Assembly: GCA_044433415.1 (NCBI GenBank)
Contig: JAWXTP010000109.1
Location: 1-10,191 of the forward strand
From: JAWXTP01 sp044433415
GTDB taxonomy: Bacteria; Bacteroidota; Bacteroidia; Bacteroidales; Rikenellaceae
Direction of reading: 5' to 3'
Length of the DNA: 10,191 bases
Shown here: positions 1-6,311 of the stretch, piece after piece
How the letters are laid out: each line of letters opens with the position of its first letter
Numbering within the stretch: position 1 is the stretch's first letter
The notes under the pieces: generated by a model
What the model was told of the DNA's origin: nothing
What the model saw: only the letters and a program-made list of their open reading frames with translations
Database searches by the model: none
Program-made: the position numbers and the translations under genes

Positions 1-251
1 TTGTTATTTTTAGCAACCGAAGCCCAAGAGTGGCGCGCAACATACATTGTTAATGTTGTTGACAAGCCTAACATTTTACCTATTTCTTTTAACTTATTAT
101 TTACAAACCCCAATCTATTACGATAACGATTTCTTTCGTTCGCATGTTCACTTGTAATTATTGACAACAAATATTCTGAGTCAGAATTTGAATATCTGTC
201 AAGTATTTCTTGCATACATTTTTCACATTTTATATATAAACGTATGCTCAT
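1..251 (-). pseudogene. Tyrosine recombinase (integrase), N-terminally truncated fragment
   Basis: Translating the minus strand from the ATG at 251 gives about 83 residues that run off the left edge. They resemble the catalytic domain of Bacteroides-type tyrosine recombinases: LYIKCEKCMQEILDRY, then NRYRNRLGFVNNKLKEIGK, then the box II region TMYVARHSWASVAKNN, containing a catalytic Arg (RHSW). In this subfamily the His of the classic HxxR is often another residue; here it is Tyr. The nucleophilic Tyr would lie beyond the left edge. Upstream of 251 the frame stays open to a stop at 315-317, but those residues do not look like an integrase, and the other minus frames of 252-330 hold no continuation. 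The core-binding domain and first catalytic Arg are therefore missing, so I call it a 5'-truncated remnant of an integrated element. A diverged but intact short ORF is less likely. Confidence 0.65.
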
Positions 252-432
252 TATTACTAAAGATGAGAAACGTATTATTGATATTGTGGGGGGACGTGTG
301 GAAGTGATATCAGTTTATCAGTGGTTGCTATTTGATAGTATGTTGGAGGTTGGTTATTAGTTATTGGTTATTAATTGCGACAAGCAATCTTTCCACGCTT
401 GCGCTGTGTGATCCAGGCAACAGTTTTCAAAA
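252..432. other. Intergenic spacer with no convincing gene
   Basis: I see no supported gene here. A short plus-strand frame from the ATG at 244 to the stop at 358-360 (38 codons) resembles nothing I know and overlaps the recombinase fragment. The stretch 353-375 is a loose repeat of GGTTATTA/GTTATT units. One CGACAAGCAA motif (378-387), found elsewhere in this window inside palindromes, is followed at a short distance by GCTTGCGC. Confidence 0.5.
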
Positions 433-535
433 AAGAGGGCGACCCAAAAGTACTCACAACAAACAATTAACCCCTGCTACACGCTATGTAACAGGGGTTA
501 ATTGTTTTGCTTTTAACCTTTTGGGTCACCCTCTT
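433..535 (-). terminator. Long imperfect palindrome, probable mutS2 terminator
   Basis: The arms are 433-476 and 492-535 (44 nt each) around a 15-nt loop. By hand alignment 34 of 44 positions pair: an outer block of 18 with one mismatch and an inner block of 16 without any (AATTAACCCCTG in the left arm), separated by a mismatched bulge. The outer mismatch is C-A if read on plus but a U-G wobble if read on minus, and on minus the stem is followed by TTTTTT. Both points favour a minus-strand transcript, that is a factor-independent terminator 48 nt after the mutS2 stop. The arms are much longer than a terminator needs, so a dispersed palindromic repeat recruited as a terminator is also possible. 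Confidence 0.65.
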
Positions 536-582
536 AACTATTATAAGATTTACGATTGTCCGTTTTTCAAAGCTAAACCCAA

Positions 583-3108
583 CTAAACAGAAAGTTTGAT
601 AACAGTAATCCCTGCTCCCCCAAACTCCACATGTTCATCTTTTGCAGAAACAACATAAGGGTTCAGTTTCAAGTAACGGCGTATCTCCTCTTTAAGAGCG
701 CCAGTCCCCTTACCATGAAGAATCTTAATCTCAGAAATTCCCAACATCGTAGCTTCATCTACAAACTCCTCAGCTTTACGGATAGCTTCCTCCACACGTT
801 GACCCCTAACATCTATCTGTCCTGTAAAGTTGTTACGTTTCTCTAGGGTGTTGTAATTATTAGAGTTCACATTTTCCTTAGTGAGAAACTGTCCCATAGG
901 AATATCAGACTGCTTATTTTGTCGTTTAAATTCAGCATTAGAAACTATTTCGAGCTTCTTGATATCTACCTGTGTAGAGATATGTCCAAACGCTATAAGT
1001 GCTCTCTTGCTCTCAATTTTTAGCACTTCACCTATGACGTTCTGTCCTTTTATGCGAACCTTGTCCCCTGTTTCAGGGATAAGTTTCTTAGGTTTTTGAG
1101 GAGCAGGAGTTTCTGCCTGAGGGTTTCCTGTCCTGTTTTTCTTACGTTCAGCACGTTTCTCCTCTTTACGACGTAGTTGCTCTATCTTTCTCTCTATCTT
1201 AAGGTCGTTCTCCACCTGTTCCTGAGAGTAAAGTTCATCTTTGAAGTCTTCTAGCTCACGACGTATCACACGGGTGCGTTCTTTCTCAGCCTGAGCTTCT
1301 TTTATCTGGCGTACTGTGTTTTCTATGACTCTGTTAGCTTCTGACACTATGCGCTTAGCTTCTTCTTTAGCCTCCGACACTATGCGGTTACGCTCCTCAC
1401 GCATCACGCTAAGTTCCTTTTCGTATTTTTCGGCTAATTCATCAGTACGCTTCTCTGCTATACGTATGCGGTCGCGCTTGTTCTCCCAGTATTTCTTGTC
1501 ACGAGCTATCTCGCGGAGCTGTTTCTCTATATTTATCTGTGAAGAACCTATCTTCTCCTGAGCACTCTTTACAACTTCTTCAGGAAGTCCAGTCTTACGT
1601 GCTATCTCAAAGGCGAAGGAGCTACCAGGTTTACCTATCTCCAAACCAAAGAGAGGTTTTATGTTCTGCACGTCAAAGCTCATAGCTCCATTTATCACAC
1701 CCTTAGCGTTAGAAGCGTAATATTTTATGTTAGAGTAATGAGTAGTGATAACACCAAATACCCCCTTAGATTCTATTCTTTCAAGTATTGTTTCAGCAAT
1801 AGCGCCCCCCATTGTTGGTTCTGTACCTGTACCAAACTCATCTATAAGTACTAGTGATTTGTTGTCAGCACTTCTAAGTATGGTTTTCATATTCGCAAGA
1901 TGTGACGAATAGGTACTAAGGTCATTATCTATGGATTGTTGGTCACCTATATCTATGAAGATGTTCTTGAAAATTCCTAAGTTGCTATTAGGACTTACAG
2001 GGACAAGGAAGCCACATTGCAGCATATACTGTAGAAGTCCCACAGTTTTTAAGCATACAGACTTACCCCCAGCATTAGGACCAGATATTACTAATATATG
2101 TTTTTCTCTATTTAATGTAAGTGTAAGAGGAACTATAGGTTTATTATCCTGCTTCAAGGTACGTTCTAATAGAGGGTGACGCGCACCAATAAGCTCTATG
2201 TAAGCGCCATTAGTAAGTATAGGTTTCTCAGCAGTCATATCTATAGCTACCTGAGCCTTAGATTTTATGAAGTCTATAGTAGAGACAAACTCCCCAGAAA
2301 GTATAAGTTCCCCAACATAGGGACGTATGTAGTTTGAGAAATCTACCAAGATTTTTTTAATCTCTCGTCTCTCAGCATACTCTAGTTCTTTTATCTCGTT
2401 GTTAAGCTCTACTATCTCTATAGGTTCTATATATACGGTCTTCCCAGTAGCACTCTCGTCATGTACAAAGCCATTAATTTTGCGCTTGTTAGAAGCAGAT
2501 ACAGGCACTACAGCGCGCCCATCACGTATAGTAATCTGAGCATCCTCTTCTACTATACCACTTGACTGAGCACTCCTCAGTATGGATTGAAGGCGACGGC
2601 TTACTTGCTGTTCCTTGCTTCGTAATTCTTGACGTATGCGAAGTAGTTCTGGTGATGCGCTATCTTTAATCTTAGCGTGTCTATCCACTATAGTATCTAT
2701 CTTAGAGATAACATCCCCCACAACAGTTACACCCTCTGTTTTTTTATTAAGGAAGGGGTAGACATGTGCTTCCTTAGAAGCAAAGAAACGAAGGAGCTCC
2801 TCAGCAATCTGTAAGCCTCTCACAAGTTGTTGAAGTTCTGTAGTGTCTAGATATACGCCCTCTACTTTTATCTTGCGTAGGAAGTAGGTTATATCTACAT
2901 ATCCGCTGGTAGGGAAGTCGCTTTCCATCATTAATATAGTCTTCATCTCTGAAGTTTCGCTTAGCATACTATTTACATAGTCGTAAGTTGAGGAAAAGGT
3001 AACAGCATCTAGCATATCCTTTGCTAGTTGAGTCACGCACTTCTGTCTGACCATATTTCTTATACGGTCGAAAGACAATCTTAATTCAAAATCGTTAGGA
3101 TAAATCAC
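583..3108 (-). CDS. mutS2: MutS2 family ATPase/endonuclease with C-terminal Smr domain
   Basis: MutS2 is a cytoplasmic ABC-type ATPase of the MutS superfamily. It lacks the mismatch-recognition domain; family members have been linked to recombination control and to rescue of collided ribosomes. From the GTG start the protein has 841 residues, normal for the family. Visible features: N-terminal core starting VIYPNDFELRLSFDRI; Walker A GPNAGGKS (343-350); signature-like STYSSHL (398-404); Walker B LVLIDEF (419-425); His switch TTHY (455-458); a long charged coiled coil (about 525-660) with an 11-residue repeat; and an Smr domain (about 763-841) with DVRG and HGKGTG. The frame is open upstream to an ATG at 3249, but that adds 47 residues, overlaps mtaB and contains low-complexity sequence. 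GTG at 3108 gives the standard MutS2 N-terminus, and a TACCTTTG -7 box lies just upstream. All key motifs are intact. Confidence 0.95.
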   Translation of the reverse strand: MIYPNDFELRLSFDRIRNMVRQKCVTQLAKDMLDAVTFSSTYDYVNSMLSETSEMKTILMMESDFPTSGYVDITYFLRKIKVEGVYLDTTELQQLVRGLQIAEELLRFFASKEAHVYPFLNKKTEGVTVVGDVISKIDTIVDRHAKIKDSASPELLRIRQELRSKEQQVSRRLQSILRSAQSSGIVEEDAQITIRDGRAVVPVSASNKRKINGFVHDESATGKTVYIEPIEIVELNNEIKELEYAERREIKKILVDFSNYIRPYVGELILSGEFVSTIDFIKSKAQVAIDMTAEKPILTNGAYIELIGARHPLLERTLKQDNKPIVPLTLTLNREKHILVISGPNAGGKSVCLKTVGLLQYMLQCGFLVPVSPNSNLGIFKNIFIDIGDQQSIDNDLSTYSSHLANMKTILRSADNKSLVLIDEFGTGTEPTMGGAIAETILERIESKGVFGVITTHYSNIKYYASNAKGVINGAMSFDVQNIKPLFGLEIGKPGSSFAFEIARKTGLPEEVVKSAQEKIGSSQINIEKQLREIARDKKYWENKRDRIRIAEKRTDELAEKYEKELSVMREERNRIVSEAKEEAKRIVSEANRVIENTVRQIKEAQAEKERTRVIRRELEDFKDELYSQEQVENDLKIERKIEQLRRKEEKRAERKKNRTGNPQAETPAPQKPKKLIPETGDKVRIKGQNVIGEVLKIESKRALIAFGHISTQVDIKKLEIVSNAEFKRQNKQSDIPMGQFLTKENVNSNNYNTLEKRNNFTGQIDVRGQRVEEAIRKAEEFVDEATMLGISEIKILHGKGTGALKEEIRRYLKLNPYVVSAKDEHVEFGGAGITVIKLSV

Positions 3109-3127
3109 AAATAAAAAAAATTTTATG

Positions 3128-3135
3128 CAAAGGTA
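3128..3135 (-). promoter_or_regulatory. -7 box of the mutS2 promoter
   Basis: On the minus strand this reads TACCTTTG, an exact match to the Bacteroidota -7 consensus TAnnTTTG. Transcription would begin a few bases downstream and give a leader of only about 10-15 nt before the GTG at 3108. No good TTTG -33 box stands at the expected spacing. Confidence 0.55.
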
Positions 3136-3148
3136 ATTATAATTGTTG

Positions 3149-3156
3149 TATTTTTG
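3149..3156 (+). promoter_or_regulatory. -7 box of the mtaB promoter
   Basis: TATTTTTG fits TAnnTTTG and lies 26 nt before the mtaB ATG. The -33 region is weak. This box and the mutS2 box on the other strand are only 13 nt apart, so the two divergent promoters overlap and polymerases may compete. Confidence 0.45.
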
Positions 3157-3182
3157 CACTTTGAAACAGAAATTAATAGTCA

Positions 3183-4442
3183 ATGGATATAAATAAAAAG
3201 GTAGCATTTTATACATTAGGGTGTAAGTTAAATTTCTCGGAAACGTCAACTATTTCACGAGAGTTTGAGGATGGTGGATTTGAAAGAGTTAAAGGCAAGG
3301 ACGAGAAGGCGGATATTTACATAATAAATACTTGTTCGGTGACAGACCATGCTGACAAGAAATGTAGGAATGTGATAAGGAAATTCATAAAGAATAACCC
3401 TCAAGCTATTGTAGCTGTTACGGGGTGTTATGCACAGCTGAAACCTCAGGAGATAGCTGCTATAGAAGGTGTAGACCTTGTTATTGGCAATAATGAGAAG
3501 GGTTCGCTGACTCAGCTAGTAAAAGATATTTCTATAAAAAAGGGAGCTACAATACATACATGCGACACGGAGAATCTTACTTCTTTCTTTGCATCTTTCT
3601 CATCTAATGACCGTACACGTGCCTTTTTAAAAGTGCAAGATGGCTGTAACTATAAATGTTCATATTGCACCATACCTTTAGCGCGTGGAGCTAGCCGTAA
3701 CATAGCGGTTGAGGCGTTAGTAAAGGAAGCGGAGCAGATAGCTAGCAAAGGACAAAAGGAGATAGTACTTACAGGGGTTAATATAGGAGACTTTGGACGT
3801 ACCACAGGGGAGAGCTTCTTTGACTTGGTGCAGGCTTTAGATAAGGTTGAGGGCATAGAGAGATATAGAATTTCTTCTATTGAACCTAACTTGTTACATG
3901 AGGAGCTTATAGATTTTTGTGTGAGCTCATCGAAATTTATGCCACATTTTCATATTCCTATACAGTCGGGGAGTGATAAAATCTTGGGGCTTATGCGACG
4001 TAGATACACTACAGAGATGTTCCGTAAGAAGATAGAGCTTCTAAAATCTAAGATGGCGGATGTGTTCATAGGTATAGATGTTATAGTAGGTTTCCCAGGG
4101 GAGACAGACGAGGATTTTATGGATACTTATAACTTTTTGGAGTCTATAAACCCAGCTTTCTTGCATGTGTTCCCTTATTCGGAGCGTGCTAACACCCCAG
4201 CGATAGAGTTTGAAGACAAGGTGTCACCTCAGAAATCTGCTGAAAGGGTAAAGAAATTAACGGAGCTTAGTGATAGGTTACATACAGAATTTTGTGAGCG
4301 CTATAGAGGCACAGAGCGCCTAGCGTTAATAGAATCTAGTGTGAAAGGCGGAAAAATGTTTGGATTTACGGACAATTATATAAAGGTGGAGCTTCCTTAT
4401 GAACGTGAAAAAGTAGGAAAAATCGTTAAAATCACAATTTAG
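3183..4442 (+). CDS. mtaB: tRNA t6A37 methylthiotransferase MtaB (radical SAM)
   Basis: MtaB converts t6A to ms2t6A at position 37 of tRNAs that read ANN codons, using S-adenosylmethionine and two iron-sulfur clusters. The 419-residue protein shows the full architecture: an N-terminal methylthiotransferase domain with three cluster cysteines, C14 (TLGCKLN), C51 (NTCSVT) and C82 (TGCYAQ); a radical SAM domain with CNYKCSYC (C155, C159, C162); later conserved segments HIPIQSGSDKIL and DVIVGFPGET; and a short TRAM-like RNA-binding tail ending GKIVKITI. The start MDINKKVAFYTLGCKLN is the usual one for the family. The related enzymes RimO and MiaB are less likely, since TLGCKLN at the N-terminus is typical of MtaB. 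The gene is divergent from mutS2 and followed by its own weak terminator. It looks intact and functional. Confidence 0.93.
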   Translation: MDINKKVAFYTLGCKLNFSETSTISREFEDGGFERVKGKDEKADIYIINTCSVTDHADKKCRNVIRKFIKNNPQAIVAVTGCYAQLKPQEIAAIEGVDLVIGNNEKGSLTQLVKDISIKKGATIHTCDTENLTSFFASFSSNDRTRAFLKVQDGCNYKCSYCTIPLARGASRNIAVEALVKEAEQIASKGQKEIVLTGVNIGDFGRTTGESFFDLVQALDKVEGIERYRISSIEPNLLHEELIDFCVSSSKFMPHFHIPIQSGSDKILGLMRRRYTTEMFRKKIELLKSKMADVFIGIDVIVGFPGETDEDFMDTYNFLESINPAFLHVFPYSERANTPAIEFEDKVSPQKSAERVKKLTELSDRLHTEFCERYRGTERLALIESSVKGGKMFGFTDNYIKVELPYEREKVGKIVKITI

Positions 4443-4451
4443 GGACAAAAT

Positions 4452-4474
4452 AAGTGAAATTTTTTTCGCTTTTT
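4452..4474 (+). terminator. Probable mtaB terminator
   Basis: AAGTGAAA pairs with TTTCGCTT (one G-U wobble) around a four-T loop, 10 nt after the mtaB stop, and is followed by a T-rich run. The stem is short and A/T-rich, so termination may be partial. Confidence 0.5.
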
Positions 4475-4540
4475 ATCTTTTGATAATCAGCAAATAAGAC
4501 CTTAGGTGTTATTTTTCATGAAAAAAAAGTTTACAAAAAA

Positions 4541-4571
4541 TTTGGAGCGTAAGAAAAAAGCCGTATCTTTG
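4541..4571 (+). promoter_or_regulatory. Promoter of the tRNA unit
   Basis: TTTG at 4541-4544 (-33) and TATCTTTG at 4564-4571 (-7) are separated by exactly 19 nt, an ideal Bacteroidota sigma-ABfr-type promoter and the best one in the window. Transcription should start near 4576-4580, leaving a leader of about 60 nt before tRNA-Gly. Confidence 0.85.
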
Positions 4572-4639
4572 CATACGTAAAACAAACGATACGACATCAG
4601 TCAAGTCAATGTTTTGTATATAAATGTTCTTTATATTTT

Positions 4640-4712
4640 GCGGAAATAGCTCAGTTGGTAGAGCACAACCTTGCCAAGGTTGGGGTCGCGAGTCCGAGTC
4701 TCGTTTTCCGCT
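4640..4712 (+). tRNA. tRNA-Gly, anticodon GCC
   Basis: A complete 73-nt cloverleaf. The acceptor GCGGAAA pairs with TTTCCGC, the D arm is GCTC/GAGC, the anticodon stem CAACC/GGTTG encloses TTGCCAA (anticodon GCC), and the T stem is GCGAG/CTCGT. The discriminator is T, and CCA is not encoded. One oddity: the T loop reads TCCGAGT where TTCGAGT is expected, so the near-invariant U55 (pseudouridine site) is C. Everything else is canonical, so it is either a slightly abnormal functional tRNA or carries a sequence error. Confidence 0.93.
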
Positions 4713-4713
4713 C

Positions 4714-4733
4714 AAATAAGATTTTTCTTATTT
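4714..4733 (+). other. Hairpin between the two tRNAs
   Basis: AAATAAGA and TCTTATTT form a perfect 8-bp A/T stem with a four-T loop. It lies directly after the 3' end of tRNA-Gly in the 38-nt spacer, and may help processing of the joint precursor or act as a weak attenuator. Confidence 0.45.
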
Positions 4734-4750
4734 ACACTACCAAATGTGTT

Positions 4751-4835
4751 GCCCTGATGGTGGAATTGGTAGACACGCAGGACTTAAAATCCTGTGATCA
4801 TTGCGATCGTGCGGGTTCAATTCCCGCTTGGGGTA
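4751..4835 (+). tRNA. tRNA-Leu, anticodon UAA
   Basis: An 85-nt class II tRNA. The anticodon stem CAGGA/TCCTG encloses CTTAAAA (anticodon TAA, reads UUA/UUG). A long variable arm with GATC/GATC pairing follows, and the T arm is GCGGG TTCAATT CCCGC. The acceptor GCCCTGA/TTGGGGT is closed with three G-U pairs, weaker than usual. CCA is not encoded. It is transcribed together with tRNA-Gly. Confidence 0.93.
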
Positions 4836-4839
4836 CAGA

Positions 4840-4874
4840 AAGCTGATTACTTATATAAGTAGTCAGCTTTTGCT
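4840..4874 (+). terminator. Terminator of the tRNA unit
   Basis: A 14-nt stem (AAGCTGATTACTTA with TAAGTAGTCAGCTT, one G-U wobble) starts 5 nt after tRNA-Leu and is followed by TTTTGCTGTTTT. This is a textbook factor-independent terminator. Confidence 0.85.
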
Positions 4875-4894
4875 GTTTTAGGGCAGTGGGATAG

Positions 4895-5233
4895 CGGGTC
4901 TTTCTCGGGTCTTTCTCAAAATGTGTGTTTCGGGGTCTTAAGTTAGTATATTTGTAAGTCTGCACAAGAGAACTGTTTTATTTTCAACACTAAAATAGTT
5001 CAAAATATTAATAGGTCTTTCTCAAAATGTGTGTTTTGGGGTCTTACGCTAGTATATTTATAAGTCTGTACAAGAAAAATGTTTTATTTTTAACACTAAA
5101 ATAATTCAAAACATTAATTCGGAATCCTGCTTTGACATTTTAAAAACAAAGTTTTTCTCAGCATTAATAATAAATCACGACAAGCAACTAAATGAGCGTT
5201 AAATATTTTACAACACATTTTGAGAAAGACCCG
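4895..5233. mobile_element. MITE-like non-coding element with 21-bp terminal inverted repeats
   Basis: The left end (4906-4926), CGGGTCTTTCTCAAAATGTG plus one T, is repeated exactly in inverse orientation at 5213-5233. Between them there is no credible coding frame, so this is a miniature, non-autonomous element that would need a transposase encoded elsewhere. The outermost 11 bases of the left end are duplicated (CGGGTCTTTCT at 4895-4905 and 4906-4916). The flanks GGATAG (4889-4894) and TGATAG (5234-5239) differ at one base and may be a decayed target duplication. A 106-bp internal tandem repeat carries a third copy of the left end. I cannot assign it to an insertion sequence family. The rest of its interior (5119-5212) is A/T-rich and holds one CGACAAGC motif. 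Confidence 0.75.
4907..5118 (+). repeat. Two tandem 106-bp repeats inside the MITE
   Basis: Unit 1 is 4907-5012 and unit 2 is 5013-5118, head to tail with no gap. By hand alignment they differ at 11 of 106 positions, 9 of them transitions, with no indels. Each unit begins with the terminal sequence GGTCTTTCTCAAAATGTGTG and ends with ATTAAT. Confidence 0.9.
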
Positions 5234-5301
5234 TGATAGCTTGTAGGGCGACAAGCGGTCTAAATAATGTTTAGTCGCTTGTCGTACCTAAAACCTATCA
5301 C
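5233..5301. repeat. Imperfect palindrome with CGACAAGCG core
   Basis: CGACAAGCG (5249-5257) pairs with CGCTTGTCG (5276-5284), CTAAA (5260-5264) with TTTAG (5270-5274), and the outer GTGATAG (5233-5239) with CTATCAC (5295-5301). It sits just downstream of the fimbrillin gene ending at 5310 and could stop its transcript, but there is no T run on the minus side. The same core recurs at 6241-6306. Confidence 0.7.
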
Positions 5302-5309
5302 CTACCCCC

Positions 5310-6188
5310 CTAAAACACCTCAGAAGTCAAATCATCCACCACATCTTCCTCTTCCCAGTCACTAATAGTCTCAGTGTTTAATATCACTTCGTCTTGACCA
5401 ATATTTAGCGTGTAGTTGTTTTGTTTATTAGCCTCAAAGGTGCCAGCTATGACAGTAGAGAAAGGCTCACCGTCTACAGTAAGTGTAAGTACCGCTGTGG
5501 CCACTGATTGAGGAATAACAATAGCCTCAATAACGTTGCTGTCGTTCTCGTAAAGAGAAAGAGTACCTTTAGTCGACCCTGCCACTATGGAGTTATCCTT
5601 ACCGTTATCAATGGTATAAGTACCATCTACTACAAGGTTAGAAATAGAAATGTCAGACACTAGAGCATCCTCCTTAGTCACTTTACGGTTTATAGTGATA
5701 AGTATCCTACTCATCTGACGAGAGTAAGTTAATACTGGAGGGTTGTTTTCATTACATTTTGTAGTACTTGCCACCATAAAATCCTGTGTCTTAAGGCTTT
5801 TTGCTGTTGACTGGTCTGTAATTCCTAATGACACTATAAAATTATAACCACTAGCAGTGATAGCTTCCGTGTAGGGGTAGTAGGCCATAAAGTCTACATA
5901 GCTATTAAGGTAATATAAAGGATTCTCAGAAGTGAAAGTACCTGTTGTAACTCCTCCCTCCGCGTTGGCATACAAGACATTACTACAGTTCTCGTCGTAC
6001 ACTTCTGGTATATCATATAAATACATAAAGACACCTATCCCGTCGCCTGCATCCCACTCAGTACCCGACACACGAGTTTCTATACCTGAGGTGAAAACTA
6101 CTTCTGTAGAAGTTTCTAAAGAGAGTTCACTCTTTTGACAAGATGCTATTAGGATTAGTGTAGTTGCTGTTAATATTAGTTTTTTCAT
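5310..6188 (-). CDS. Fimbrillin-like lipoprotein, copy 1
   Basis: A 292-residue predicted surface lipoprotein. The signal peptide MKKLILTATTLILIASC carries a type II lipobox with lipidated C17. The mature part contains TSGIETRVSGTEWDAGD followed by IGVFMY, the signature start of the fimbrillin/Mfa-like family of Bacteroidales (PF13149 type). Later family features are the VDFMAYYPYTE segment, the DFMVAS segment, SRQMSRILITI, and near the end ISDWEEE. Members are pilus subunits or related surface proteins. In FimA-type pilins the precursor is cut after an Arg near the N-terminus; R39 would be such a site, but that is inference. The tail is acidic and unlike that of copy 2. No TAnnTTTG box is visible upstream, so it may be transcribed by readthrough from the fimbrillin gene at 6312-7226 across the palindrome. 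An 11-bp tandem repeat lies just before the start. Confidence 0.85.
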   Translation of the reverse strand: MKKLILTATTLILIASCQKSELSLETSTEVVFTSGIETRVSGTEWDAGDGIGVFMYLYDIPEVYDENCSNVLYANAEGGVTTGTFTSENPLYYLNSYVDFMAYYPYTEAITASGYNFIVSLGITDQSTAKSLKTQDFMVASTTKCNENNPPVLTYSRQMSRILITINRKVTKEDALVSDISISNLVVDGTYTIDNGKDNSIVAGSTKGTLSLYENDSNVIEAIVIPQSVATAVLTLTVDGEPFSTVIAGTFEANKQNNYTLNIGQDEVILNTETISDWEEEDVVDDLTSEVF

Positions 6189-6207
6189 ATTTTAGTTTTT
6201 TTATTAT

Positions 6208-6229
6208 TTTGCTGAGACTTTGCTGAGAC
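6208..6229. repeat. Two tandem 11-bp repeats upstream of fimbrillin copy 1
   Basis: TTTGCTGAGAC occurs twice head to tail (6208-6218, 6219-6229), 20 nt ahead of the ATG of the gene at 5310-6188. A change in unit number would alter the leader length of that gene. Confidence 0.85.
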
Positions 6230-6239
6230 TTCGTTGGGA

Positions 6240-6306
6240 GCGACAAGCAACTGAATATTTTTAAAACTGTTTAAAATATTTTTATAATCATATTTGGTCG
6301 CTTGTG
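6240..6306. repeat. Imperfect palindrome with CGACAAGC ends
   Basis: The left arm CGACAAGCAACTGAATAT (6241-6258) pairs with ATATTTGGTCGCTTGTG (6290-6306). In the best 16-nt alignment 13 positions match, and the differences are all transitions. The A/T-rich middle contains its own inverted pair TTTTAAA/TTTAAAA. It lies directly after the stop of fimbrillin copy 2 and resembles the palindrome at 5233-5301. It may stabilise or end the upstream transcript, though no T run follows. Confidence 0.65.
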
Positions 6307-6311
6307 TATAT

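Noticed and set aside
244..360. 38-codon plus-strand frame
   Set aside because: It starts antisense inside the recombinase fragment and has no known similarity or promoter.
332..586. 84-codon plus-strand ORF
   Set aside because: It runs straight through both arms of the palindrome at 433-535, has no recognisable domain or promoter, and overlaps the mutS2 end; the frame is better explained by the repeat.
3109..3249. 47-residue N-terminal extension of MutS2 from an ATG at 3249
   Set aside because: It overlaps mtaB, is rich in Phe/Tyr/Asn as expected from A/T-rich promoter DNA, and is absent from the normal MutS2 N-terminus.
4655..4846. 63-codon ORF and an opposite ORF across the tRNAs
   Set aside because: They are made of tRNA-Gly and tRNA-Leu sequence, which fold as complete tRNAs.
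4907..5118. CRISPR array
   Set aside because: There are only two 106-bp head-to-tail units without spacers, beginning with a transposon-like terminal sequence; this is a tandem duplication in a MITE.
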